A program made the position numbers and the translations under genes. Below, in pieces: positions 1 through 10,601 of a DNA stretch of 36,972 nt (position 1 is its first letter; the number at the start of each line of letters is the position of its first letter). The notes beneath the pieces are model-generated. The model was given only the letters and a program-made list of their open reading frames with translations. It searched no databases and was not told the DNA's origin. Source of the DNA: Bacteroidota bacterium (lineage in GTDB: Bacteria > Bacteroidota > Bacteroidia > Chitinophagales > Chitinophagaceae); the NCBI GenBank assembly GCA_016868815.1, contig VGFQ01000019.1, positions 1 to 36,972 of the forward strand, given 5' to 3'.

Positions 1-1
1 A

Positions 2-739
2 GATGCCGGCCGGACAGAAAATGACTACCTGGCACGTGTGGTGGAAGCCGTCATTCGCGCTGGGGCCACCACCGTCAACATCCCCGACACCACTGGCTAC
101 TGCCTGCCGCTTGCTTACGGTGAGAAGATCGCCTTCCTCATGAACCACGTACCGAACGTAGACAAAGCCGTACTCTCCTGTCATTGCCATAATGACTTGG
201 GACTAGCCACTGCCAACTCCATCTACGGTGCCATCCATGGCGCCCGCCAAATCGAATGCACCATCAACGGGCTGGGGGAAAGGGCTGGCAACACATCCCT
301 GGAAGAAGTGGTGATGGTCCTGCGGCAGCATCCTGAGCTGGGACTCTCAACGCGTATCCGGCCGGAGCTGCTCAATCCGCTGAGTCGGCTTGTCTCAGAA
401 ACCATGCGGATGCCTGTCCAGCCCAATAAAGCCATCGTAGGCACCAATGCCTTCTCCCATTCCTCCGGCATCCACCAAGATGGTTTCCTCAAAGACTCCT
501 CTACTTATGAAATCATCCGACCGGAAGAAGTGGGCGCGGACTCCTCCAAGATCGTCCTGACGGCCCGCAGCGGACGGTCGGCACTCGCCTATCGGTTTCG
601 CAACCTCGGATTCGAATTCGACAGGAATGATATAGACCTCCTCTACCAGAAATTTCTCGCTGTCGCAGACAGCCAGAAAGAAGTACAGGATACAGACCTG
701 GCTCAGATGGCACAAGCCCATTCCTCGGTCACCGCTTAA
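2..739 (+). CDS. leuA: 2-isopropylmalate synthase, 3' part (5' end outside window)
   Basis: LeuA condenses acetyl-CoA with 2-oxoisovalerate, the first committed step of leucine synthesis. The reading frame is open from base 2, beginning [16 protein letters not shown], so the 5' end lies outside the window. Visible family marks are the metal-binding HCHNDLGLA, then [14 protein letters not shown] and [11 protein letters not shown], all in the catalytic TIM barrel and its linker. The protein stops soon after a DTDLAQMA stretch, where the E. coli enzyme continues for well over 100 residues into the leucine-binding regulatory domain. That domain is absent here. By comparison with E. coli the whole protein should be about 385 residues; this is an estimate. 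It is the first visible gene of the leu-ilv block, 34 nt before leuC. Confidence 0.95.
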   Translation, partial: DAGRTENDYLARVVEAVIRAGATTVNIPDTTGYCLPLAYGEKIAFLMNHVPNVDKAVLSCHCHNDLGLATANSIYGAIHGARQIECTINGLGERAGNTSLEEVVMVLRQHPELGLSTRIRPELLNPLSRLVSETMRMPVQPNKAIVGTNAFSHSSGIHQDGFLKDSSTYEIIRPEEVGADSSKIVLTARSGRSALAYRFRNLGFEFDRNDIDLLYQKFLAVADSQKEVQDTDLAQMAQAHSSVTA

Positions 740-773
740 TTAAAAGCTCTTCAAAATCCCCTTTCCACATCAT

Positions 774-2171
774 ATGGGTAAAACAATTTTTGAGAAGATA
801 TGGGAGTCGCATGTGGTCAGCACCATCGAAGGAGGTCCTTCCGTGCTGTACATTGACCGCCATTTCATCCATGAGGTAACCTCGCCACAAGCCTTCAATG
901 GCCTTCGCCAGCGCGGAAGGCCCGTGCGCAGGCCGTCGCAGGTCGTGGCTACGGCAGACCACAACGTGCCGACCCTCGGGCAGCACCTGCCCATCCGAGA
1001 AGAACTCTCCCGCCGGCAGGTAGAAATGCTGGTGTCCAACAGCCAGGAGTTCGGCATAGACCTCTACGGACTCGGACACCCCTACCAGGGTATCGTACAT
1101 GTCATCGGCCCGGAACTGGGTGTGACGCGGCCCGGCATGACCATCGTCTGCGGCGACAGCCATACTTCCACCCATGGCGCCTTCGGCAGCATCGCCTTCG
1201 GCATCGGCACTAGTGAAGTAGAAATGGTGCTCGCCACCCAATGCCTTCTACAGACAAGGCCCCGACTGATGCGCATCCGCGTCGAAGGATCCCTGGCCAA
1301 TGGCGTACTGGCGAAGGACGTGATCTTACACATCATTGCAGTACTCGGCGCCGGCGGAGCCACCGGTTATTTTGTTGAGTATGCCGGGTCGGCGATCCGG
1401 GGCCTAAGTATGGAAGGTCGGATGACCGTCTGTAACATGAGCATCGAGATGGGCGCGCGTGGAGGACTCATCGCGCCGGATGAAACCACCTTTGCATACA
1501 TGAAAGGCCGACCCTTTGCCCCCTCCGGCGAGGCCTGGGATATATCCCTAGCATACTGGCAAAACCTTTCGACCGACCCGGATGCCCACTTCGACCAAGA
1601 ACTCCTGATCGATGCGGCATCCATCGAGCCCATGGTCACATATGGGACCAATCCCGGCATGGGCACGGGCGTCACCCGCTCCATCCCAAGCTTGTCCGAG
1701 ATACCAGAAACGGAAAAAAACCATTTCTCCAAAGCCCTGCAGTATATGGGACTGCAAGCCGGCCAGCCACTCAAAGGGCAGGCCGTCGACTACGTCTTCA
1801 TCGGCTCCTGTACCAACTCCCGCATAGAAGACCTGCGGCTGGTGGCTGCCTTCGTAAAGGGAAAGCGAAAGGCCGACAACGTAGAAGTTTGGGTCGTGCC
1901 CGGCAGCAAGCAGGTGGAAAAAGCCGCCCGCGAAGAAGGGATCGATGCCATCTTCGAACAGGCAGGCTTCCAGCTGCGCCAGCCGGGCTGCTCCGCCTGC
2001 CTCGGAATGAACGAAGACAAGATCCCCGCCGGTAAGTATTGCCTCAGCACCAGCAACCGGAATTTCGAAGGCCGACAGGGTCCTAATGCCCGGACCCTCC
2101 TTGCCTCCCCCCTCACCGCGGCCTTGGCTGCAGTCACCGGCCGCATCGACGATGCCAGAGACTACCTGTAA
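774..2171 (+). CDS. leuC: 3-isopropylmalate dehydratase large subunit
   Basis: This is the large subunit of isopropylmalate isomerase, which with LeuD converts 2-isopropylmalate to 3-isopropylmalate in leucine synthesis. At 465 residues it has normal family length. The three [4Fe-4S] ligands of the aconitase family are visible: Cys346 in [12 protein letters not shown], and Cys406 and Cys409 in GCSACLGMN. The N-terminal part has the expected ADHNVPT and [14 protein letters not shown] motifs. It starts at ATG 774, giving the usual beginning [10 protein letters not shown]. It lies between leuA and leuD and is almost certainly co-transcribed with them. Confidence 0.97.
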   Translation: MGKTIFEKIWESHVVSTIEGGPSVLYIDRHFIHEVTSPQAFNGLRQRGRPVRRPSQVVATADHNVPTLGQHLPIREELSRRQVEMLVSNSQEFGIDLYGLGHPYQGIVHVIGPELGVTRPGMTIVCGDSHTSTHGAFGSIAFGIGTSEVEMVLATQCLLQTRPRLMRIRVEGSLANGVLAKDVILHIIAVLGAGGATGYFVEYAGSAIRGLSMEGRMTVCNMSIEMGARGGLIAPDETTFAYMKGRPFAPSGEAWDISLAYWQNLSTDPDAHFDQELLIDAASIEPMVTYGTNPGMGTGVTRSIPSLSEIPETEKNHFSKALQYMGLQAGQPLKGQAVDYVFIGSCTNSRIEDLRLVAAFVKGKRKADNVEVWVVPGSKQVEKAAREEGIDAIFEQAGFQLRQPGCSACLGMNEDKIPAGKYCLSTSNRNFEGRQGPNARTLLASPLTAALAAVTGRIDDARDYL

Positions 2172-2220
2172 CCACTACATCATCCCACAAGCAACGCATA
2201 CAAGCATACCCTGAGAGGAC

Positions 2221-2817
2221 ATGAGAAAAATAAGATCCACAGCCGTACCGATACCGATCGAAAACATCGACACGGACCAAATTATACCCGCCCGCTTTCT
2301 AAAAGCGACCAGCCGCGAAGGGTTCGGAAAGAACCTGTTTCGCGACTGGCGATATGAGGAAGATGATGAGGCAAGGCCCCGGATCGGGTTCCCCCTAAAC
2401 GACCCGGCCTGCAAGGGCTCTATCCTCGTCGCCGGCAAGAACTTCGGCTGCGGCTCCAGTCGGGAACATGCCGCCTGGGCTATAAAAGACTATGGCTTCC
2501 AGGCCGTCGTCAGCAGTTTCTTCGCAGACATCTTCCGCAACAACGCACTCAACAACTTCCTCCTACCCGTACAGGTCTCAGATGCTTTTCTGAAGCATAT
2601 TTTCTCCACCCTCGAGAAAAACCCAGCTGCAGAACTGAGCATAGACCTGGACGCACAGACCCTCACAATGGCCGCCGAGGGCCGCAGCGAGCCCTTCGAC
2701 ATAAACCCGTACAAAAAAACTTGCCTGATCAACGGCTACGATGACATCGACTACCTCCTCAGCATTCTGCCCGAGATCTCCGCATTCGAATCCAAGCGCC
2801 CCATCTTCCTGCAATAG
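2221..2817 (+). CDS. leuD: 3-isopropylmalate dehydratase small subunit
   Basis: LeuD is the small swivelling subunit of isopropylmalate isomerase and works as a heterodimer with LeuC. It has 198 residues, normal for the family. Recognisable segments are [14 protein letters not shown] near the N terminus and the substrate-binding [18 protein letters not shown], followed by [18 protein letters not shown] 2221 follows leuC by 49 nt, and leuB begins 42 nt after its stop, consistent with one operon. Nothing is missing or unusual. Confidence 0.97.
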   Translation: MRKIRSTAVPIPIENIDTDQIIPARFLKATSREGFGKNLFRDWRYEEDDEARPRIGFPLNDPACKGSILVAGKNFGCGSSREHAAWAIKDYGFQAVVSSFFADIFRNNALNNFLLPVQVSDAFLKHIFSTLEKNPAAELSIDLDAQTLTMAAEGRSEPFDINPYKKTCLINGYDDIDYLLSILPEISAFESKRPIFLQ

Positions 2818-2859
2818 TCTAACGAGCTACCTAGACCTCCTACTTAAGCAATTAATTAC

Positions 2860-3975
2860 ATGTACAAGCACATAGCAGTCATCATGGGAGACGGCATCGG
2901 CCCGGAAGTCACCGGCCAGTCGCTCCGCGTCCTCGATGCCGTGGCCCAGCGCTTCGGACATACGTTTCACTACGAGCACGCCCTCATGGGCGCCGTTGCC
3001 ATCGATGCCACCGGCGACCCCCTCCCACCAGAGACGCTCGCCACCTGCCAGCAGGCGGAAGCCACCCTCTTTGGCGCCATCGGGCATCCTAAGTACGACA
3101 ACGACCCAACAGCGAAAGTCAGGCCAGAACAGGGACTGCTCCGCATCCGCCGGGAGCTGGGGCTCTTTGCCAACATCCGGCCCGTGAAAGCATATCCCGC
3201 CCTGGAACACCTCTCCCCACTCAAAGCTCAACGACTCGAAGGCGTCGACATGATCATCTTCCGGGAACTCACGGGCGGGATTTATTTCGGCAACAAGCAT
3301 GTCGACGAAGGCCATACCATCGCGTCCGACACCTGCCTCTACCAACGGCATGAGATCGAACGCATCACCCATCTCGCCTACCGCCAGGCCCAACTGCGAA
3401 GGAAGAAGGTCACCCTGGTCGATAAGGCCAATGTGCTCGAGACCTCACGCCTGTGGCGGCGCATCGTGCAGGAAACCGCCAGCGTCTACCCCGACGTGGC
3501 TACGGAATATATGTTCGTCGACAATGCAGCTATGCAGATTGTCGTCAACCCCGCACAGTTCGATGTCATCCTCACCGAGAACATGTTCGGCGACATCCTC
3601 AGCGATGAAGCCAGCGTCCTCAGCGGCTCCCTCGGACTGCTGCCGTCGGCCTCCGTCGGAGGCCAGAAAGCCCTCTTCGAGCCGATCCATGGCTCCTACC
3701 CACAGGCGGCCGGCAAAGACATCGCCAACCCCGTCGGCTCCATCCTCTCGGCAGCCATGATGCTCGAATACCTCTCCCTGCAAGAGGAAGCCACCGTCGT
3801 CCGTCAGGCCGTCGACTGGACCCTGCAACACGGGTTTGTCACCAAAGACATCGACCCTGTAAACTTCTACTTCACCTCCACCATCGGGGAACTGGTCTGC
3901 GACCATATCACCCGGAAAGTGCCGGCCGAAGTGAACATCGCCAACATCCAAGTACGGAAGTCAACCATCATCTGA
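2860..3975 (+). CDS. leuB: 3-isopropylmalate dehydrogenase
   Basis: LeuB is the NAD-dependent oxidative decarboxylase that turns 3-isopropylmalate into 2-oxoisocaproate, the last step before transamination to leucine. It has 371 residues. Family marks are MGDGIGPEV at the N terminus, the substrate-binding [14 protein letters not shown], the [10 protein letters not shown] segment, and the metal and cofactor region [16 protein letters not shown] with [14 protein letters not shown]. The order leuA-C-D-B differs from the leuABCD order of enterobacteria. ilvD follows after only 4 nt, linking the leucine and isoleucine-valine genes in one transcription unit. Confidence 0.97.
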   Translation: MYKHIAVIMGDGIGPEVTGQSLRVLDAVAQRFGHTFHYEHALMGAVAIDATGDPLPPETLATCQQAEATLFGAIGHPKYDNDPTAKVRPEQGLLRIRRELGLFANIRPVKAYPALEHLSPLKAQRLEGVDMIIFRELTGGIYFGNKHVDEGHTIASDTCLYQRHEIERITHLAYRQAQLRRKKVTLVDKANVLETSRLWRRIVQETASVYPDVATEYMFVDNAAMQIVVNPAQFDVILTENMFGDILSDEASVLSGSLGLLPSASVGGQKALFEPIHGSYPQAAGKDIANPVGSILSAAMMLEYLSLQEEATVVRQAVDWTLQHGFVTKDIDPVNFYFTSTIGELVCDHITRKVPAEVNIANIQVRKSTII

Positions 3976-3979
3976 GCCC

Positions 3980-5655
3980 ATGGCTGACACAAACCGATAT
4001 AGCCGCATCCTAACACAGGACCCCACCCAGCCCGCCGCCCAGGCGATGTACCATGCCATCGGGCTGACAGAAGAAGACCTGCCAAAAGCACAGGTAGGCA
4101 TCGCCAGCATGGGCTATGAGGGGAACCCCTGCAATATGCACCTCAACAGTCTGGCAGACGAGATCCGCGACGGCGTGCGCGCAGAAGGCCTTGTAGGACT
4201 CGTCTTTCACACCATCGGAGTGAGCGACGGGATGGCCAACGGCACCCCCGGCATGCGCTACTCCCTGGTGAGTCGAGACTTGATCGCCGACTCCATCGAG
4301 ACCGTCTGCGGCGCCCAGTATTACGATGGCCTCATCGCCGTGCCCGGATGTGACAAGAACATGCCCGGCTCCCTTATCGCCATGGGCCGTCTTGACCGAC
4401 CCGCCATGATGGTCTACGGCGGCACCATCGCCCCAGGACACTGGAAAGGGGAAGACCTCAACATCATCTCTGCCTTCGAAGCGCTGGGACAAAAGATAGC
4501 GGGCACCCTCGACGAAGCCGACTTCAAAGGCATCATCCGAAACGCATGCCCCGGCGCCGGCGCCTGCGGCGGCATGTATACCGCCAACACGATGGCCTCG
4601 GCCATCGAAGCCTTAGGCATGAGCTTGCCCTATTCCTCCTCCAACCCCGCCCTCAGCCCGGAGAAACGTGCAGAATGCCGCAGCGCCGCCGCAGCCATCC
4701 GACATCTGCTGGAAAAAGACATCAGACCCTCCCAGATCATGACGAGGAAAGCCTTTGAAAACGCCCTGACCATCATCATTGCACTCGGAGGGTCCACCAA
4801 CGCCGTCATCCATTTCATCGCGATGGCCCGAGCCGTCGGCGTGCCTTTGACACAAGACGACTTCCAGCGGGTGAGCGACCAGGTCCCGGTTATCGGAGAT
4901 CTCAAACCCAGCGGGAAATACCTGATGGAAGATCTGCACCGCATCGGCGGCGTACCCGCCGTCATGAAATACCTGCTCGGCATAGGGATGCTGCACGGCG
5001 AATGCCTGACCGTCACAGGCCAAAGCCTAGGGGAAAACCTGGCAGAAGTGCCAGATCTTGTTTTTGACAACCAACGAGTGATCCTGCCCGTAGAGCAACC
5101 CGTCAAAGCCACCGGACACCTCCAGATCCTCTATGGCAACCTGGCGACAGAAGGCAGCGTCGCCAAAATCAGCGGCAAAGAAGGGGAACGATTCTCCGGC
5201 CCTGCACGCGTCTTTGAAGGCGAAGAAGCCCTGATCGAAGGGATTGGCAACGGCCGGGTACAGGCGGGCGACGTCGTCGTGATCCGACAGGTTGGCCCGC
5301 GAGGAGCACCGGGCATGCCCGAGATGCTCAAGCCGACCTCGGCTATCATCGGGGCAGGACTTGGTAAGTCGGTGGCCTTGATCACCGACGGTCGCTTCAG
5401 CGGAGGCACCCATGGCTTCGTCGTAGGGCATATCACGCCGGAAGCCTTCCAGGGAGGAAACATCGCACTCGTACAAGACGATGACATCATCGAGATAGAT
5501 GCAACACAGAACAGCATCACCCTGCATGTGTCGGAGGCTGAGCTGACAGATAGGCGGAGCCGATGGACGAAACCCGCCCCCAAAGCCACCCGAGGTATCC
5601 TCTACAAATATGCAATGACCGTACGCACAGCCGCTGAAGGCTGCGTGACAGACGA

Positions 5656-5659
<4 letters not shown>
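3980..5659 (+). CDS. ilvD: Dihydroxy-acid dehydratase
   Basis: IlvD dehydrates 2,3-dihydroxyisovalerate and 2,3-dihydroxy-3-methylvalerate to the 2-oxo acids of valine and isoleucine synthesis. It has 559 residues, matching the usual length. The Fe-S cluster cysteines lie in [15 protein letters not shown] and [18 protein letters not shown], and the [15 protein letters not shown] and [12 protein letters not shown] motifs are present. Its start is 4 nt after the leuB stop, and its TGA overlaps the ilvB ATG in an ATGA arrangement, typical of translational coupling. Position in the cluster and motifs agree fully. Confidence 0.97.
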
Positions 5660-7422
<1,763 letters not shown>

Positions 7423-7451
7423 GGCCATTCACACTACCCAACAAGACGCAC

Positions 7452-8036
7452 ATGAGACAGGAATACACCATCACAGTATACACAGAGAACCAGGTCGGAC
7501 TGCTCAACCGGATTGCCATCATATTCTCCCGCCGGAAGATCAACATCGAGAGCCTCAACACCTCCCCCTCGGAGATCGAGAGCATCCACCGCTTTACCAT
7601 CGTCGTCAACGAGACAGAAGACGTCGTGAGAAAAATTGTCCGGCAGATCGAAAAACAAGTTGACGTACTCAAAGCTTACTTCAATACCAACGAGGAGATC
7701 GTTTGGCAGGAGCTGGCCCTCTATAAAGTGCCAACCGACGAGATCGCCGAGAAGGCCAAGGTAGAAAGACTCTTGCGGGAACACGGAGCCCGGGCCGTCG
7801 TCATTCGCCGCGACTTCACCATCTTCGAAACCTCCGGACACCGCGAAGAAACAGACAAGCTCATAGAAGTGCTGAGTACCTTCGGCCTAATCGAATTCGT
7901 ACGAAGCGCCCGCGTGGCAATCATCAAGCATAGCTCCGGCTTCCACGACAAACTCAAGGAATTCGAAGAGGCTGAGCCGCGCCAGCCCCTCGCAAGCCAG
8001 CCGGTAGAAAGCCAGCAAGGCATCTTCTCGATGTGA
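7452..8036 (+). CDS. ilvN: Acetolactate synthase, small (regulatory) subunit
   Basis: The small subunit of acetohydroxyacid synthase activates the catalytic subunit and usually carries feedback inhibition by valine. It has 194 residues. The N-terminal ACT domain is clear: YTITVYTENQVGLLNRIAI, then FSRRKINIESLNTSPSE. A second ferredoxin-like domain follows, with REHGARAVVIRRDFTIFETSGH and a LIEFVRSARVAIIKHS segment. The last 20 or so residues are a Gln/Ser-rich tail that may be unstructured. It lies between ilvB (29 nt gap) and ilvC. The gene could equally be called ilvH, since the symbol for lone small subunits varies. Confidence 0.95.
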   Translation: MRQEYTITVYTENQVGLLNRIAIIFSRRKINIESLNTSPSEIESIHRFTIVVNETEDVVRKIVRQIEKQVDVLKAYFNTNEEIVWQELALYKVPTDEIAEKAKVERLLREHGARAVVIRRDFTIFETSGHREETDKLIEVLSTFGLIEFVRSARVAIIKHSSGFHDKLKEFEEAEPRQPLASQPVESQQGIFSM

Positions 8037-8086
8037 AGAAGCCACCAACAAGTCAACAACTGAAAACAAATACCAAAAAAATCGAC

Positions 8087-9133
8087 ATGGCAAAACTGAA
8101 CTTCGGTGGCGTAGAGGAAAATGTAGTGACACGGGAAGAATTCCCGCTCGAGAAAGCACGTGAGATACTCAAGGATGAGGTCGTGGCTGTCATTGGCTAT
8201 GGCGTCCAGGGCCCTGGACAAGCACTCAACCAGAAAGAGAATGGCGTCAACGTCATCATCGGCCAGCGGAAGGAATCCAAGAGTTGGGACAAGGCAGTAC
8301 GCGACGGCTTCGTGCCTGGCGAGACCCTCTTCGAGATTGAAGAGGCCCTTCAGCGAGGAACCATCATCTGCTATCTCCTTAGCGATGCGGCACAGATAGC
8401 CCTATGGCCGACAGTCAAAGCCCACCTCACGCCCGGCAAGGCGCTTTACTTCTCCCATGGCTTCGGCATCACCTACCGCCACCAGACCGGCATCGTGCCA
8501 CCCCCGGATGTAGATGTCATCCTCGTGGCCCCCAAAGGCTCCGGCACCTCCCTGCGGCGGATGTTCCTGCAAGGCCGTGGCCTCAATAGTAGCTACGCCA
8601 TTCACCAGGACGCGACCGGCAGGGCCTTCGAACGCGTCGTAGCCCTAGGCATCGCCATCGGCAGCGGCTATCTTTTTGAAACAAGCTTTCAGCAAGAAGT
8701 ATACAGCGACCTCACAGGTGAACGCGGCACCCTCATGGGAGCCATCCAGGGCATCTTCGCCGCCCAATATCAAGTGCTCCGGGAGCGTGGCCACTCTCCT
8801 TCCGAAGCCTTCAACGAGACGGTCGAAGAACTCACCCAATCGCTAATGCCGCTGGTAGCTGAAAACGGCATGGACTGGATGTATGCCAACTGCTCCACCA
8901 CCGCGCAACGCGGCGCCCTCGACTGGTGGAAACGCTTTCGGGATGCTACCCTGCCTGTCTTCAACGAGTTGTACGACAGCGTCTCCGCCAGTAAGGAAAG
9001 CCAGCGCAGCATCGACAGCAACAGCCAGCCCGACTACCGCAGCCGGCTCGAAGAAGAGCTTCTGGAACTGCGACAGAGCGAGATGTGGCAGGCCGGCAAG
9101 ACCGTCCGTAGCCTGCGGCCCGAAAACCAATAA
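8087..9133 (+). CDS. ilvC: Ketol-acid reductoisomerase
   Basis: IlvC is an NADPH-dependent, Mg-dependent isomeroreductase that converts acetolactate to 2,3-dihydroxyisovalerate and the isoleucine counterpart likewise. The start is taken at ATG 8087, which gives MAKLNFGGVEENVVTREE and 348 residues. A longer frame from GTG 8033 overlaps the ilvN stop and adds an unconserved 18-residue Lys/Thr/Gln-rich leader. Seen in the protein are the dinucleotide-binding VAVIGYGVQGPGQALNQ, the phosphate-binding QRKESKSW, FSHGFGITY, and a metal/substrate region with YSDLTGERGTLMGA. It is slightly longer than the classic enzyme of about 330 residues. ilvA follows after 77 nt. Confidence 0.96.
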   Translation: MAKLNFGGVEENVVTREEFPLEKAREILKDEVVAVIGYGVQGPGQALNQKENGVNVIIGQRKESKSWDKAVRDGFVPGETLFEIEEALQRGTIICYLLSDAAQIALWPTVKAHLTPGKALYFSHGFGITYRHQTGIVPPPDVDVILVAPKGSGTSLRRMFLQGRGLNSSYAIHQDATGRAFERVVALGIAIGSGYLFETSFQQEVYSDLTGERGTLMGAIQGIFAAQYQVLRERGHSPSEAFNETVEELTQSLMPLVAENGMDWMYANCSTTAQRGALDWWKRFRDATLPVFNELYDSVSASKESQRSIDSNSQPDYRSRLEEELLELRQSEMWQAGKTVRSLRPENQ

Positions 9134-9210
9134 GCTGAGAAATACTTCCTCCCGCCCGGTCCCTGGCGACACCCTCCAGAGCCCGGCTTAGATTGCCAGA
9201 ATATCTGTAG

Positions 9211-10461
9211 ATGCAACCAGCCACTCAAACGTCCATCGATATCCGAAGAGCCGCAGAGAGAATCGGCAAGGTAGCCTTGCACACCCCCCTGCAGATCAAC
9301 CTTCGGCTTTCCCGCGAATACGAAGGACAGATCTACCTCAAGCGAGAAGACCTCCAGGTGGTACGATCCTATAAGATACGGGGTGCCTACAATCGGATGA
9401 GCACCCTAGACCCGAAAGTAGCCCGCCAGGGCGTCGTATGCGCCAGCGCAGGCAACCACGCCCAGGGCTTCGCCTATAGCTGCTGCAAGCTGCGCCTCAA
9501 AGGCGTCATCTTCATGCCCGTTATCACCCCCAGGCAAAAGATCGAACAGACCCGCATGTTTGGCGAAGAGTGGATCGAAATCCGCCTCATCGGCGACACC
9601 TTCGACGACTGTGCTGCTGCCGCCAAGCAACATACAGAAGACCATGGCATGGTCTTCATCCCACCTTTCGACGATCTGAAGATCATAGAGGGCCAGGGCA
9701 CCGTCGGCCTGGAAATCCTGGAAGATCTCCAAGGGATAGACCTGCTCTTCCTGCCCGTTGGCGGTGGAGGGCTAGCCGCGGGCGTGGGCAGCTGGTTTCG
9801 GGAACACTCGCCCCATACGTGCATCATCGGCGTAGAACCCGAAGGCGCACCCTCCATGAGCGAAGCCTTCCGGGCAGGCCACCCCGTGACCCTCGCTACC
9901 ATCGATCGGTTCGTAGATGGCGCTGCCATCAAAAGAGTCGGTGACCATACGTTCCCCATCTGCCGCGAAGTAGTCGACGAGATGCACCTGGTGCCGGAAG
10001 GGAGGATATGCACCACCATCCTGCGGCTCTATAATGAAGAGGCGATCGTGGTGGAGCCTGCCGGAGCCCTTGCCATCGCAGCACTGGAAGACTACCGGGA
10101 AGCACTGCGCGGGAAGAACGTCGTGTGCATTGTGAGCGGCAATAACAACGACATCGAACGCATGCCCGAGATCCGAGAACGATCCCTGCAATACGAAGGC
10201 CTCAAACACTACTTCCTCATCAGCTTCGCACAACGACCCGGCGCGCTGAAAGATTTCGTCAACAGTACCCTCAGCCCTACCGACGACATCACCCGCTTCG
10301 AGTATATGCAAAAGACCAACAAAGAAGCTGGCCCTGCACTGGTAGGCATCGAACTCCGTCACCGGCACGACTATCAATCCCTCATCGAACGGATGCGGCT
10401 ATCCGGAATCCAATTCACCGAAATCAACAAAGACGATAAACTCTATGGATACCTCGTATGA
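9211..10461 (+). CDS. ilvA: Threonine deaminase (biosynthetic type, single regulatory unit)
   Basis: IlvA is the PLP enzyme that deaminates threonine to 2-oxobutanoate, the entry step of isoleucine synthesis. It has 416 residues. The PLP Lys55 sits in VVRSYKIRGAYNRM. The nucleotide and phosphate-binding loops ASAGNHAQGFAYS and PVGGGGLAAGVG follow, then a serine-rich C-terminal PLP site around CIVSGNNNDIERM. From about residue 330 there is one ACT-like regulatory unit starting FLISFAQRPGALKDFVN, as in the shorter Bacillus-type enzyme and unlike the double-domain E. coli form. Isoleucine feedback is therefore likely but may be simpler. It closes the leu-ilv block and draws on threonine made by thrABC elsewhere in this window. 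Confidence 0.96.
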   Translation: MQPATQTSIDIRRAAERIGKVALHTPLQINLRLSREYEGQIYLKREDLQVVRSYKIRGAYNRMSTLDPKVARQGVVCASAGNHAQGFAYSCCKLRLKGVIFMPVITPRQKIEQTRMFGEEWIEIRLIGDTFDDCAAAAKQHTEDHGMVFIPPFDDLKIIEGQGTVGLEILEDLQGIDLLFLPVGGGGLAAGVGSWFREHSPHTCIIGVEPEGAPSMSEAFRAGHPVTLATIDRFVDGAAIKRVGDHTFPICREVVDEMHLVPEGRICTTILRLYNEEAIVVEPAGALAIAALEDYREALRGKNVVCIVSGNNNDIERMPEIRERSLQYEGLKHYFLISFAQRPGALKDFVNSTLSPTDDITRFEYMQKTNKEAGPALVGIELRHRHDYQSLIERMRLSGIQFTEINKDDKLYGYLV

Positions 10462-10601
10462 GTTTAAATGTGCAAATCATAAAACATAAAACGTAAAATA
10501 CCTATGTGTTTTGTAATTTCAGCCGAACGCTTGCCACCCTTTTAGATTCTATCCTATAAAACACCTTTATTATTCAATTTTATCAAATTTGACGCTGCAT
10601 C
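10462..10601 (+). promoter_or_regulatory. AT-rich intergenic gap, probable gltBD promoter region
   Basis: This 140 nt gap between ilvA and gltB switches abruptly to AT-rich DNA inside an otherwise GC-rich block. It contains short TTTTG and CAAATTTG sequences that resemble parts of the Bacteroidota promoter boxes, but I found no exact TAnnTTTG with a well-spaced TTTG. It suggests gltBD has its own promoter rather than only reading through from ilvA. The exact promoter is not resolved, and no hairpin terminator after ilvA is evident. Confidence 0.4.

Noticed and set aside
8033..8086. Upstream GTG start for ilvC
   Set aside because: It overlaps the ilvN stop and adds a non-conserved leader; ATG 8087 gives the normal N terminus.
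10462..10601. Possible riboswitch or leader-peptide attenuator before gltB
   Set aside because: No run of regulatory codons, no paired hairpins and no known riboswitch core could be recognised; it reads as simple AT-rich promoter DNA.
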